Of a stretch of 27,389 nucleotides of DNA, positions 1 to 5,949 are shown one piece after another. Position numbers and translations under genes: made by a program. Each line of letters begins with the position of its first letter. Positions within the stretch are counted from its first letter, which is position 1. Source of the stretch: a virus; IMG/VR virus record IMGVR_UViG_3300042691_002463, positions 1 to 27,389 of that record; one strand, given 5' to 3'. The notes beneath the pieces are model-generated. The model saw only the letters and a program-made list of their open reading frames with translations, was not told the origin of the DNA and did no database searches.

Positions 1-200
1 TGGATGACCAACCAATTTATAGAGATACAGTGTTTACCACTAACTTAGCAGCTACAGACCAGTTCATCCAGCATAATAACGGGGATGAGATTAGAGAAGT
101 TAATACAGCTAGACGTGAGATTCAAGCGTTGAAAGCTATTCAACATCTTAAGATTGAAACTGGTGCTTCAAGAAGGAAGAAAGCTGAAGCAAAATTATAG
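1..200 (+). CDS. 3' end of an unrecognised gene (partial)
   Basis: A reading frame is open from base 3 to a TAG stop at 198-200 and encodes about 65 C-terminal residues (begins DDQPIYRDTVF, ends RRKKAEAKL). The gene starts outside the window. The tail is charged and looks helical, with a basic Arg/Lys cluster just before the end. No domain is recognisable. It is followed after 20 nt by a strong hairpin terminator, which supports this frame as the real end of a transcription unit. Function unknown. Confidence 0.7.
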   Translation, partial: DDQPIYRDTVFTTNLAATDQFIQHNNGDEIREVNTARREIQALKAIQHLKIETGASRRKKAEAKL

Positions 201-220
201 AAACAAATAACCAATTTCTA

Positions 221-250
221 AATAGCCTGGTGTAAAAGCCAGGCTATTTT
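221..250 (+). terminator. Rho-independent-like terminator
   Basis: A perfect 10-bp stem, AATAGCCTGG at 221-230 and CCAGGCTATT at 239-248, encloses an 8-nt loop and runs into TTTT. It lies between the partial upstream gene and the next gene, as expected for a transcription stop. Confidence 0.85.
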
Positions 251-271
251 ATCATCCATTAAATTAAGTGT

Positions 272-784
272 ATGCCAAACAACAATCCAAACAAAACAGT
301 TTCTGTATCTGCCACCGGAATGGTAATCACCTTCACAGATACCAACAAACATCACTTTGTAAAGTTTGAAAAGCCAATTAAACCGGTACGCAAGAAACAC
401 TATGAAGAAACTGATACGCCTGTCTTTAATGAAAGACAGCAGAAGATGTACTTAGAAGCTCTATATGGATTGAATGTACATCCAGAAGAGCTGGTTAATA
501 GGATGCCTAAGAATGTAATGATGAGAATCATTACAAGATGTGAGATTGTACAAAGAGTTATTAATAGATGGAAGCAAGAGATTGTAAATGAAAAGGTAGA
601 TGGATTCTTACTAAGACTATTTCCTAAATCACCGGTAGTAAAAGCTATGGTAGAAACAAAAGGATATGATGACAGCATCAAAAGTAAATTGTCTTTTAAG
701 GATTTACAACTAGATCAATACAAGATAGCAAAGAAACTAGTAGAAGAAAAGCTACTTCCAAAAAACTTTTTTAACTTAGTGTAA
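272..784 (+). CDS. Hypothetical phage protein, 170 aa
   Basis: No family is recognised. The N-terminal ~40 residues look beta-rich (TVSVSATGMVITFTD). The rest is predicted mostly helical and lysine-rich, with no Cys pairs, Walker motif, signal peptide or membrane segment. It is the first gene after the terminator at 221-250. The start ATG at 272 follows AATTAAGTGT and has no Shine-Dalgarno sequence. Its TAA overlaps the next ATG (TAATG), so the next gene is probably translationally coupled. The continuous frame and coupling support a real gene; the role is unknown. Confidence 0.75.
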   Translation: MPNNNPNKTVSVSATGMVITFTDTNKHHFVKFEKPIKPVRKKHYEETDTPVFNERQQKMYLEALYGLNVHPEELVNRMPKNVMMRIITRCEIVQRVINRWKQEIVNEKVDGFLLRLFPKSPVVKAMVETKGYDDSIKSKLSFKDLQLDQYKIAKKLVEEKLLPKNFFNLV

Positions 785-1173
785 TGATACAAGCAAAACT
801 TAAAATGTGTGCCGGCTGTTCTCAGCTCAAGCACATATGGAAATCACACAAGAAAGATAAGTATTGCAAAGAATGTTGGTATACAATAGAGAAACCCAAG
901 TCTATTTCTCCCGTCTCTAAAAAGAGGCGGGAAGAAATGGATGAATACTCTAAGAAAAGACTAGCTTTCTTAGCACTACATACCAGTTGTCAAGCAAAAC
1001 TTGTCGGTTGCACAGGTAAGAGTACAGATGTACATCACAAAGCTGGACGTGTTGGAGATAACTATCTTAATATGACTACATGGTTAGCAGTATGTAGACC
1101 ATGTCATTCTTGGATAGAAACCAATCCGGTAGAAGCTAAAGAACTAGGACTATCAGAGTCTAGACTTGATTAA
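784..1173 (+). CDS. HNH-like protein with two zinc-binding Cys clusters
   Basis: 129 aa. An N-terminal CxxC...CxxC zinc-ribbon-like pair (CAGC near residue 9, CKEC near residue 28) is followed by a C-terminal HNH-like core. The core has a Cys pair (C69, C75), then DVHHKAGR around residues 83-90, a spacer with NMTTWLAV, and CRPCH. HNH enzymes are metal-dependent nucleases, and phages use them in packaging, recombination or homing. The H-H...N...H pattern is visible, but the Asn position is my assignment. The start overlaps the preceding stop by 1 nt. It could be a nuclease or a DNA-binding protein built on a degenerate HNH fold. Confidence 0.7.
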   Translation: MIQAKLKMCAGCSQLKHIWKSHKKDKYCKECWYTIEKPKSISPVSKKRREEMDEYSKKRLAFLALHTSCQAKLVGCTGKSTDVHHKAGRVGDNYLNMTTWLAVCRPCHSWIETNPVEAKELGLSESRLD

Positions 1174-1179
1174 TAGTAT

Positions 1180-1251
1180 GGTTCCATAGTTCAATGGATA
1201 GAACGGATGCCTTCTAAGCTTCAGATCCAAGTTCGATTCTTGGTGGAACCA
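1180..1251 (+). tRNA. tRNA-Arg (anticodon UCU)
   Basis: A full cloverleaf can be drawn. The acceptor is GGTTCCA (1180-1186) with TGGAACC (1244-1250). The D stem is GTTC (1189-1192) with GAAC (1201-1204). The anticodon arm GATGC-CTTCTAA-GCTTC (1206-1222) carries anticodon TCT at 1213-1215. The T arm is CCAAG-TTCGATT-CTTGG (1227-1243). The discriminator is A1251 and no CCA is encoded. The anticodon stem has a T-T mismatch at its centre (1208/1220). It reads AGA, the arginine codon this AT-rich genome uses most, so it may supplement host supply. Confidence 0.93.
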
Positions 1252-1291
1252 CATTAATGAGTCTTAAAAGAAACAAATTGTATGACTTATG

Positions 1292-1324
1292 CTACATTAA
1301 TGACACATTGTGCTATTAATGTAG
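1292..1324 (+). repeat. Inverted repeat (hairpin) between tRNA and next gene
   Basis: CTACATTAAT at 1292-1301 is the exact reverse complement of ATTAATGTAG at 1315-1324, with a 13-nt loop. There is no T-run, so it is not a typical terminator. The 10-mer ACATTAATGA also occurs at 1251-1260, right at the tRNA 3' end. Possible roles are a 3' processing signal, an operator or a transcript stabiliser. It lies 16 nt upstream of the next start codon. Confidence 0.6.
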
Positions 1325-1340
1325 GAAATAACCAACATTT

Positions 1341-1538
1341 ATGACAGCAGTACAAGCTTATATACAAGCTATAAAAAATTATAAAAAGATAGGTGGCTCT
1401 ATAGATGATGCTATTGTAATAGCAGAAACTCTATTGTTAGACCTAGAAGAAAGACAGATTAAAGAAATAGTTGAAAAGAGCAGGACCACAGGATTAACAG
1501 CAGAATATCTTATTGAAGAACTAAAACAGAAACCATAA
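1341..1538 (+). CDS. Small hypothetical protein, 65 aa
   Basis: An all-helical, charged protein (AYIQAIKNYKK...LLLDLEERQIKEIVEKS). No motif or known family is seen. It is the first gene after the tRNA and leads a run of overlapping small genes. Its TAA overlaps the next ATG (TAATG). Small genes of this kind in phage early regions often modify host functions, but nothing in this sequence shows which. The ATG at 1341 is the first in frame and follows an AT-rich leader. Confidence 0.6.
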   Translation: MTAVQAYIQAIKNYKKIGGSIDDAIVIAETLLLDLEERQIKEIVEKSRTTGLTAEYLIEELKQKP

Positions 1539-1726
1539 TGTTAATGATTGACCCACCATCAGGATGGAAATATGGGTTTCCTAAACCTATTCCTGAAGAC
1601 AGGCGTTATGATTCTCTTACCTGGTTAGTAGAACAAGGTTATCCTCAATCACTAATAGATGAACTAGGAGAACATTTCTACTGTAGATATTGGGAACAAC
1701 CAGATAAAACTGAAGACAATGGCTAA
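1538..1726 (+). CDS. Small hypothetical protein, 62 aa
   Basis: An aromatic- and proline-rich small protein (DPPSGWKYGFPKPIPED, then CRYWEQPDKTED). It overlaps both neighbours, 1 nt upstream (TAATG) and 8 nt downstream, which fits operon translation. A second ATG at 1544 (residue 3) is an equally plausible start. There is no membrane segment and only one Cys. Function unknown. Confidence 0.6.
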   Translation: MLMIDPPSGWKYGFPKPIPEDRRYDSLTWLVEQGYPQSLIDELGEHFYCRYWEQPDKTEDNG

Positions 1727-1976
1727 CTTAGAAAAACTACATACATTTCGTAAGAGAATGGAAAAGCTAGGTATAGAGCTTGAAATGTGGTCAAACTATC
1801 CCTGGATATACATTGATAAAGTGAATGGTAACAAGGTTAAACCTGAAGACTACTTTCATGCAGATCATGGTTTCACTGTAGGATTCCATCCTATTAAGCC
1901 AGGTCAAGTGTTTGAGTTTACAGACATAGGAGAAATTTTTAAACTTATTAGAAAATATAAAGATGGAAAACTCTAA
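1719..1976 (+). CDS. Small hypothetical phage protein, 85 aa
   Basis: Residues 1-25 look like an amphipathic helix (LEKLHTFRKRMEKLGIELEMWSN). A mixed alpha/beta stretch with many aromatics follows (YPWIYIDKVNGNKV) and a lysine-rich end. It resembles short conserved proteins of Bacteroidota phages, from memory only. It overlaps the previous gene by 8 nt and the next by 14 nt. No catalytic motif or membrane segment is seen, and the role is unknown. Confidence 0.65.
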   Translation: MANLEKLHTFRKRMEKLGIELEMWSNYPWIYIDKVNGNKVKPEDYFHADHGFTVGFHPIKPGQVFEFTDIGEIFKLIRKYKDGKL

Positions 1977-2157
1977 AGCCACAGTAAAATTTAACAATGG
2001 TAATCTAGCTGTTCTATGTTCTTATTGTCATAAGATAATTAAGACAGGAGTAGACTTAACCAATGATGAACTGTTTTTAATTCTATCTGATGATGAAAAC
2101 ATGTTACCCGCACAATATTGTGAAACTTGTAAAGATAAAAAAGATGAAAAATTTTAA
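1963..2157 (+). CDS. Small zinc-ribbon-like protein, 64 aa
   Basis: Two CxxC knuckles, CSYC near residues 19-22 and CETC near residues 53-56, about 30 residues apart, are the pattern of a zinc ribbon. Such mini-proteins often bind nucleic acid or host proteins, but no specific family is recognised. The gene overlaps the previous one by 14 nt. Its end overlaps the start of the next gene if the 2144 start is used. Confidence 0.65.
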   Translation: MENSKATVKFNNGNLAVLCSYCHKIIKTGVDLTNDELFLILSDDENMLPAQYCETCKDKKDEKF

Positions 2158-2404
2158 AGTTCCTGTTCTATTAATTATTACATCTACAATTATGTTGTTA
2201 GGTGCAGTGTATTTAAGTGGAGAAAACAAATCTCAAAGAGAAAAAATACAGTTTTTAGAAATTGAAGTAATAAATCTGAATGATAGAAACTACAATGATT
2301 CTGTCTTACTATCAGAATATCAGGCTGGGTTAGATAGTTTTATGACTACTAATCCTAAGGCTGCTGATGAATTTATGAAACTAATTGAACACCAATTTGA
2401 ATAA
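2144..2404 (+). CDS. Small N-terminally membrane-anchored coiled-coil protein
   Basis: 86 aa from ATG 2144. An N-terminal hydrophobic segment (residues ~6-24, VPVLLIITSTIMLLGAVYL) follows a KNFK basic start, and a charged, probably coiled-coil region follows (KSQREKIQFLEIEVINLND). The predicted topology is inside-N, outside-C. The frame is open further upstream to 2090, but that part would read through the previous gene out of frame, and 2144 gives a clean signal-anchor. The layout resembles small spanin or superinfection-exclusion-type proteins, but the gene is far from the lysis cassette, so no function is claimed. Confidence 0.6.
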   Translation: MKNFKVPVLLIITSTIMLLGAVYLSGENKSQREKIQFLEIEVINLNDRNYNDSVLLSEYQAGLDSFMTTNPKAADEFMKLIEHQFE

Positions 2405-2406
2405 TT

Positions 2407-2556
2407 ATGAGCCACCCTTATCATCACAGTATTTCCTCAGCTAAAAAGTATGGAGGAAAATGGGAAGATTATATAGAAATACATAATTTTAAAAATAATG
2501 AACAAAGAATTTATACCTTACGAACAAGCATTAGCTTTAAAAGAATTAGGATTTGA
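2407..2556 (+). pseudogene. Truncated DUF6915-like gene start (remnant)
   Basis: ATG at 2407 opens a 49-codon frame ending in TGA at 2554-2556. Its first 28 residues match the start of the intact gene at 3528: 21 of 28 identical by eye, beginning MSHPYHHSISS, then K, GG, W, DYI and IH. After about residue 30 similarity is lost and the frame runs antiparallel in meaning to the next gene, whose ATG is at 2498. Over the matched 84 bases I count 58 identities, many differences being synonymous. It is best read as the stub of a diverged homologue, broken by insertion or recombination, although expression of a 49-aa peptide cannot be excluded. Confidence 0.75.
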
Positions 2557-2881
2557 TGAACCTTGTTTGGCATCTTGGACTTATAAAACAAAAGAAAGAA
2601 TACCAACTTTATATGGTTGTGGAGCTTTACTTTTCGATACTGATGGTTTAATCACAAACCAAACAGAGGATGTTATATGTTCAGCACCACTATACCAACA
2701 AGCATTTAGATGGTTTAGAGAGAAACATGGATTAGGTCATATGATTAATGGTTCAGGTTTTGAATCTTTTCTCATGAATATAGGTGGTATTATAGCAGTA
2801 TTTCCAATGTTTAGAACCTACGAAGAAGCAGAGCTTGCTTGTCTAAAGAAACTTATAGAAATTGTTAAACAACCTAAATAA
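2498..2881 (+). CDS. Hypothetical phage protein, 127 aa (family seen in Bacteroidota phages)
   Basis: The protein begins MNKEFIPYEQALALKELGFDE. From memory this opening is common in proteins of Bacteroidota phages and prophages, but the function is unknown. It is a compact alpha/beta protein with aromatic-rich segments (QQAFRWFREKHGLG, MFRTYEEAELACLKKLI) and no catalytic motif or membrane segment. It starts inside the downstream end of the DUF6915-like remnant frame, and a hairpin and an HNH endonuclease follow. It therefore appears to be cargo in a rearranged patch. Confidence 0.7.
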   Translation: MNKEFIPYEQALALKELGFDEPCLASWTYKTKERIPTLYGCGALLFDTDGLITNQTEDVICSAPLYQQAFRWFREKHGLGHMINGSGFESFLMNIGGIIAVFPMFRTYEEAELACLKKLIEIVKQPK

Positions 2882-2903
2882 TAAATTTGGTAAAACGATT
2901 AGA

Positions 2904-2930
2904 TAGTTGTATATTTATAATGTACAACTA
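2904..2930 (+). repeat. Inverted repeat upstream of the HNH endonuclease
   Basis: TAGTTGTA (2904-2911) and TACAACTA (2923-2930) form an 8-bp stem around an 11-nt AT-rich loop that contains TATAAT. It ends 11 nt before the HNH start codon. It could be an operator, a promoter with dyad symmetry, or an mRNA hairpin controlling translation of the endonuclease, as is known for some phage homing endonucleases. The sequence alone does not decide. Confidence 0.5.
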
Positions 2931-2941
2931 AATAATCTTTT

Positions 2942-3568
2942 ATGAAACATGTATTTACATTAGGTGAAATTATTAAGACTAAAACTGGTCATGACACATT
3001 ACTAACTTATCTTGGAGAAGGTACTAGAAATAGACAACGAAAAGTTAAAGTTAGATGTAAATGTGGCAAAGAATGGGAAGCTCAAGTAGGTAATATAATG
3101 AATGGTACTACAATATGCTGTGGTAAATATCCTTGTAGAACCTATAAATATCTCTATGAAGATAGAAGAGATCCTGAAGTAGGATATAAAGCTCTTCTTT
3201 ATGTTTATAAAAAACATGCTAGAGAAAGAAATTTAGAGTTTCATCTTACATATGAAGAGTTTAAGTATCTACTACAGCAGAGATGTCACTACTGCAATAC
3301 TCCACCTAAACAAGTATATAAATTGACTAAGCCTGGTACTGATGAAGTTAGGGCTGGGATACCTATTATCTATAACGGTATAGATAGAATAGATTCTGAT
3401 GGTCATTATACAACAGAAAATACAGTAACAGCTTGTAAAAGATGTAATACTGGTAAAATGGAGCAAACTTATGATGAGTTTCTCCAATTAGTAATTGCTA
3501 TTTATAATAATTTAAACTTAAAAGATTATGTCCCACCCGTATCACCACAGCATCAGCTCCAGCCGTAA
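2942..3568 (+). CDS. HNH homing-type endonuclease with N-terminal Cys-rich domain
   Basis: 208 aa. Residues ~35-65 carry CKCGKEW...CC...C, a probable zinc-binding DNA-recognition module. The HNH core is C-terminal: CHYC (115-118), GIDRIDSDGHYTTEN (146-160), CKRCN (165-169), then MEQTYDEFL. This matches the free-standing HNH endonucleases common in phages, which nick or cut DNA and spread by homing. The last ~14 codons overlap the 5' end of the DUF6915-like gene in another frame, so the original stop appears to have been lost. Flanking stub and intact copies of that gene suggest past mobility. Confidence 0.88.
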   Translation: MKHVFTLGEIIKTKTGHDTLLTYLGEGTRNRQRKVKVRCKCGKEWEAQVGNIMNGTTICCGKYPCRTYKYLYEDRRDPEVGYKALLYVYKKHARERNLEFHLTYEEFKYLLQQRCHYCNTPPKQVYKLTKPGTDEVRAGIPIIYNGIDRIDSDGHYTTENTVTACKRCNTGKMEQTYDEFLQLVIAIYNNLNLKDYVPPVSPQHQLQP

Positions 3569-3941
3569 GTTCGGAGGAGTGTGGCAGGACTATATAAAAA
3601 TCCATGATTTTTTTGACGAGACCAAAAGTGCATTCCCTGATATGAGACACAGAGCACTACGTCATCATTCAGAAGGTATCTTCTGGTGTGAAGAAAAATT
3701 TGGAACAGTAATCACCAACTCTGATGGTAAAATGGTACCAGTAAGAGCTATAGGAGAACAACATATTATCGAAGATGTAGGCTTTATTCCTACAATAGCT
3801 GACTATCTAAAAGAGATGAACCAAGCTGGTTGGATGTATAAACCAGGAGAAGGTAGAAAAGTATTAAAAGAAATCAAAGAACAAAAACTAGACTATGTCA
3901 AAGAAGAAACAAATAAAGAAATCAATATTGACTTGGCTTGA
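3528..3941 (+). CDS. DUF6915-like protein, 137 aa
   Basis: The sequence starts MSHPYHHSISSSRKFGG and contains IHDFFDETKSAF, RHRALRHHSEGIFWCEEKFG, ITNSDGK.VPVRAIGEQHIIEDVGFIP. I recognise this His-rich pattern as the DUF6915 family of phage and bacterial proteins, from memory. The biochemical role is unknown. The conserved HPYHH, RHRALRHH and GEQH histidines could bind metal (inference). The family core appears to end near residue 105, and the Lys/Glu-rich tail is extra. The 5' end overlaps the HNH gene by 41 nt and the 3' end overlaps the next gene by 47 nt. A truncated relative lies at 2407. Confidence 0.8.
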   Translation: MSHPYHHSISSSRKFGGVWQDYIKIHDFFDETKSAFPDMRHRALRHHSEGIFWCEEKFGTVITNSDGKMVPVRAIGEQHIIEDVGFIPTIADYLKEMNQAGWMYKPGEGRKVLKEIKEQKLDYVKEETNKEINIDLA

Positions 3942-4599
3942 TGAACAAGCTAATAATGGAAATGAACTAGCTATTAAATGGGAAGGTGGAGGTGACTCCG
4001 GCTGGGCCTATTTTGAAGTAGATGGAGAACAAACAGATAATGAATATACAGAAGCTCTTATAGGATATATGTATGAGCATCTTAACTATGGCTCATGGGC
4101 TGGAGAATTTAATGCTAGTGGTACGGCTATATACAATCCTGAAACTAAATGTTTTGAAGGTACAGATTACTATGGTGAAGACAGTCATGTTCAGATAGAA
4201 GCCAACTTTGAAATTCGTATACCAAAAGATTACTGGTTTGATGCATTCCATGCAGAAGTGGAATGTTATCATGAAGAACCTTGTAATGTAGCTGTATCTT
4301 TTAGTGTAAAAAATGGTTTCTTAACTGATAAACATTCAGATTTTTGTAGTAACTTACAGGAAGAATTAAGAGATTATTTTAATGATTTATTTAGTAGTCA
4401 AGAGCTGGCTGATAACTATGAATTCAGAGGATGTACAGATAGCTGGGTATTTGAAAAATCTGAAGCCAAAGAAGAAAATGATATGTTAGTGTTTCATATA
4501 GTTAATGTAGAAATTCAAACCACAGACTCTACTGATAGAGACATAGTGTTAGAAATCACAGAAGAAATGGCTGAAGATATTAATGAATCTTTAAAATAA
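3895..4599 (+). CDS. Hypothetical acidic protein, 234 aa
   Basis: A basic N-terminus (MSKKKQIKKSI) leads into WEGGGDSGWAYFEVDGEQ, then GSWAGEFNASGTAIYN and FEGTDYYGEDS. The glycine/aspartate-rich GDSG segment followed by an asymmetric beta-rich stretch recalls plasmid and phage proteins of the DUF6878 type, a weak comparison from memory. The remainder is acidic, with repeated beta-strand-like segments (VQIEANFEIRIP, VAVSFSVKNG, DRDIVLEITEEM). No membrane segment or catalytic signature is seen. It overlaps the DUF6915-like gene by 47 nt, which suggests coordinated expression. Confidence 0.65.
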   Translation: MSKKKQIKKSILTWLDEQANNGNELAIKWEGGGDSGWAYFEVDGEQTDNEYTEALIGYMYEHLNYGSWAGEFNASGTAIYNPETKCFEGTDYYGEDSHVQIEANFEIRIPKDYWFDAFHAEVECYHEEPCNVAVSFSVKNGFLTDKHSDFCSNLQEELRDYFNDLFSSQELADNYEFRGCTDSWVFEKSEAKEENDMLVFHIVNVEIQTTDSTDRDIVLEITEEMAEDINESLK

Positions 4600-4603
4600 G
4601 AAT

Positions 4604-5353
4604 ATGATAAGTAGTTATGCAAAGTATACATATATTGTAAACAATAGATCGGGTTGGGATTTAACCACAGCCCTTAGATTATGGAAGACTAAGTATCAAG
4701 ATGATATTAGAGACTTTCATAAAGATGTAATTACACATGAACAACTACAAGACTTTGGTCAGTTTGTAGAAGAATGTTGGAACAGAATAGAACCATTCAC
4801 TGTAGAAGATGCTCTCAAGGTGGCAAACACAGAAGAGAGACGTACCTACTTTGATGCTATTGGTATAGAAAAACTCTTTAAACAATTAGATCCCAAGCTG
4901 TTAGATAGACAAGTAATTAAAAAGTCTAGAGCTAAATGGGATGAAGAGTTTAAAGAATACACCTATGAGTTTGAAGATGTGTATGAACTCTATGAAATAG
5001 AAGGTAATAAACTGTTTGAAAAAGATAGGTGGGGTAATGAAGCCCAGCCTGTATATGCTGTAAGATGCTGGTGCACTACAACTAATAGAGAATATTGGTT
5101 GTACGTAAACAAACAAGCAGCATTAGGTGATACATGGTGGCATAGTCAACCTAAGGATCAACCAGATGCTATTAGAGCTATAGCTTGGACTGTACGTATA
5201 GATGTAGAACCAGAAAATGTAGAGAAAATCTACAGACAGGGTGATATTATTGTAGTGAAGATGACTGATGCAGCTAAAACTACAGAACATAGCTTTAGAC
5301 CATATCATCTCACTAAAGAACAGTATTTAGAAAAAATGTATTCAGAAACTTAA
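4604..5353 (+). CDS. Hypothetical protein, 249 aa
   Basis: Helical in the first 80 residues (TALRLWKTKYQDDIRDFHKDV), then a mixed region where YELYEIEGNKLF, YAVRCWCTTTNREYWLYVN and DAIRAIAWTVRIDVEPENVEKIYRQGD suggest a compact alpha/beta C-terminal domain. This C-terminal pattern faintly recalls DUF6745-type domains (low certainty). No catalytic motif, zinc site or membrane segment is recognised. It starts 4 nt after the preceding stop and is followed after 9 nt by the AT-hook gene, so it sits in the same operon. Confidence 0.65.
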   Translation: MISSYAKYTYIVNNRSGWDLTTALRLWKTKYQDDIRDFHKDVITHEQLQDFGQFVEECWNRIEPFTVEDALKVANTEERRTYFDAIGIEKLFKQLDPKLLDRQVIKKSRAKWDEEFKEYTYEFEDVYELYEIEGNKLFEKDRWGNEAQPVYAVRCWCTTTNREYWLYVNKQAALGDTWWHSQPKDQPDAIRAIAWTVRIDVEPENVEKIYRQGDIIVVKMTDAAKTTEHSFRPYHLTKEQYLEKMYSET

Positions 5354-5362
5354 AAAATAATT

Positions 5363-5692
5363 ATGGCAAAAAGAGGAAGACCCAGAAAGTCAGAAGAATT
5401 AACAATAGCTACACCAGTAGATCATGCTAAACTGTTAAAACAATTTGAACAAGAACAAAAAGTTCAGTTAGAAACATTATATAAAGACTTAGCTGTTATC
5501 AGAAAAAAGGTAGACTTAGCTCTAACTAAAATAGGATTTATAGACGAAGCTGAGAGTTTATCACAAGCTGCGTTTAAAGCAGGTAGAGCTTATGGTCCAC
5601 TAGATGAAGCTAATGACAAGCTTGAAGAAATGTTAGATGGTATCTATGACAATAATGACTTTGATCATTATGATGATATTTTTGACAATTAA
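5363..5692 (+). CDS. Small AT-hook-like protein, 109 aa
   Basis: The N-terminus is MAKRGRPRKSEE. KRGRPRK is a textbook AT-hook (GRP core flanked by basic residues), which binds the minor groove of AT-rich DNA. A helical, probably coiled-coil region follows (residues ~22-60), and the C-terminus is very acidic (DNNDFDHYDDIFDN). A single hook plus a dimerising helix suggests an accessory DNA-binding or architectural protein, possibly acting on the phage's own AT-rich DNA (inference). It lies in a plus-strand operon with close spacing. Confidence 0.7.
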   Translation: MAKRGRPRKSEELTIATPVDHAKLLKQFEQEQKVQLETLYKDLAVIRKKVDLALTKIGFIDEAESLSQAAFKAGRAYGPLDEANDKLEEMLDGIYDNNDFDHYDDIFDN

Positions 5693-5703
5693 AAATTAAA
5701 ACT

Positions 5704-5949
5704 ATGCAAAAAGCTAAACGTATTGTCCTTGGTGAAGGAGAAATCATCGGACATAAACACATTCTAGAGTCTGAGAAAGACATGGAATATGCACAGGTTG
5801 ATGACAGCATTACATTCATGCTAAAGTCTATGGGTATTCTTACACATGATGAGCATGATAAGATGGTGTTCACTCCAGGTAAATACAGATCTTATAACCA
5901 AGTGGAGTTCAATCCATTTGATAATACAATTCAAAGAGTATTTGACTAA
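5704..5949 (+). CDS. Small hypothetical protein, 81 aa
   Basis: Contains VLGEGEIIGHKHILESEKDMEYAQV and ends MVFTPGKYRSYNQVEFNPFDNTIQRVFD. A short beta-rich N-terminus is followed by an amphipathic segment. Its stop overlaps the ATG of the SF2 helicase by 1 nt (TAATG), suggesting translational coupling and perhaps a partner role, which is inference only. No family is identified with confidence. Confidence 0.65.
   Translation: MQKAKRIVLGEGEIIGHKHILESEKDMEYAQVDDSITFMLKSMGILTHDEHDKMVFTPGKYRSYNQVEFNPFDNTIQRVFD

Noticed and set aside
2090-2143. Longer start for the TM coiled-coil gene
   Set aside because: It would overlap the zinc-ribbon gene by 68 nt and place charged residues ahead of the signal-anchor; ATG 2144 gives a typical N-terminal anchor.
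5610-5873. Minus-strand open frame of 87 codons across the 5692/5704 junction
   Set aside because: It spans two plus-strand genes and their spacer with no coding-like composition; treated as chance.
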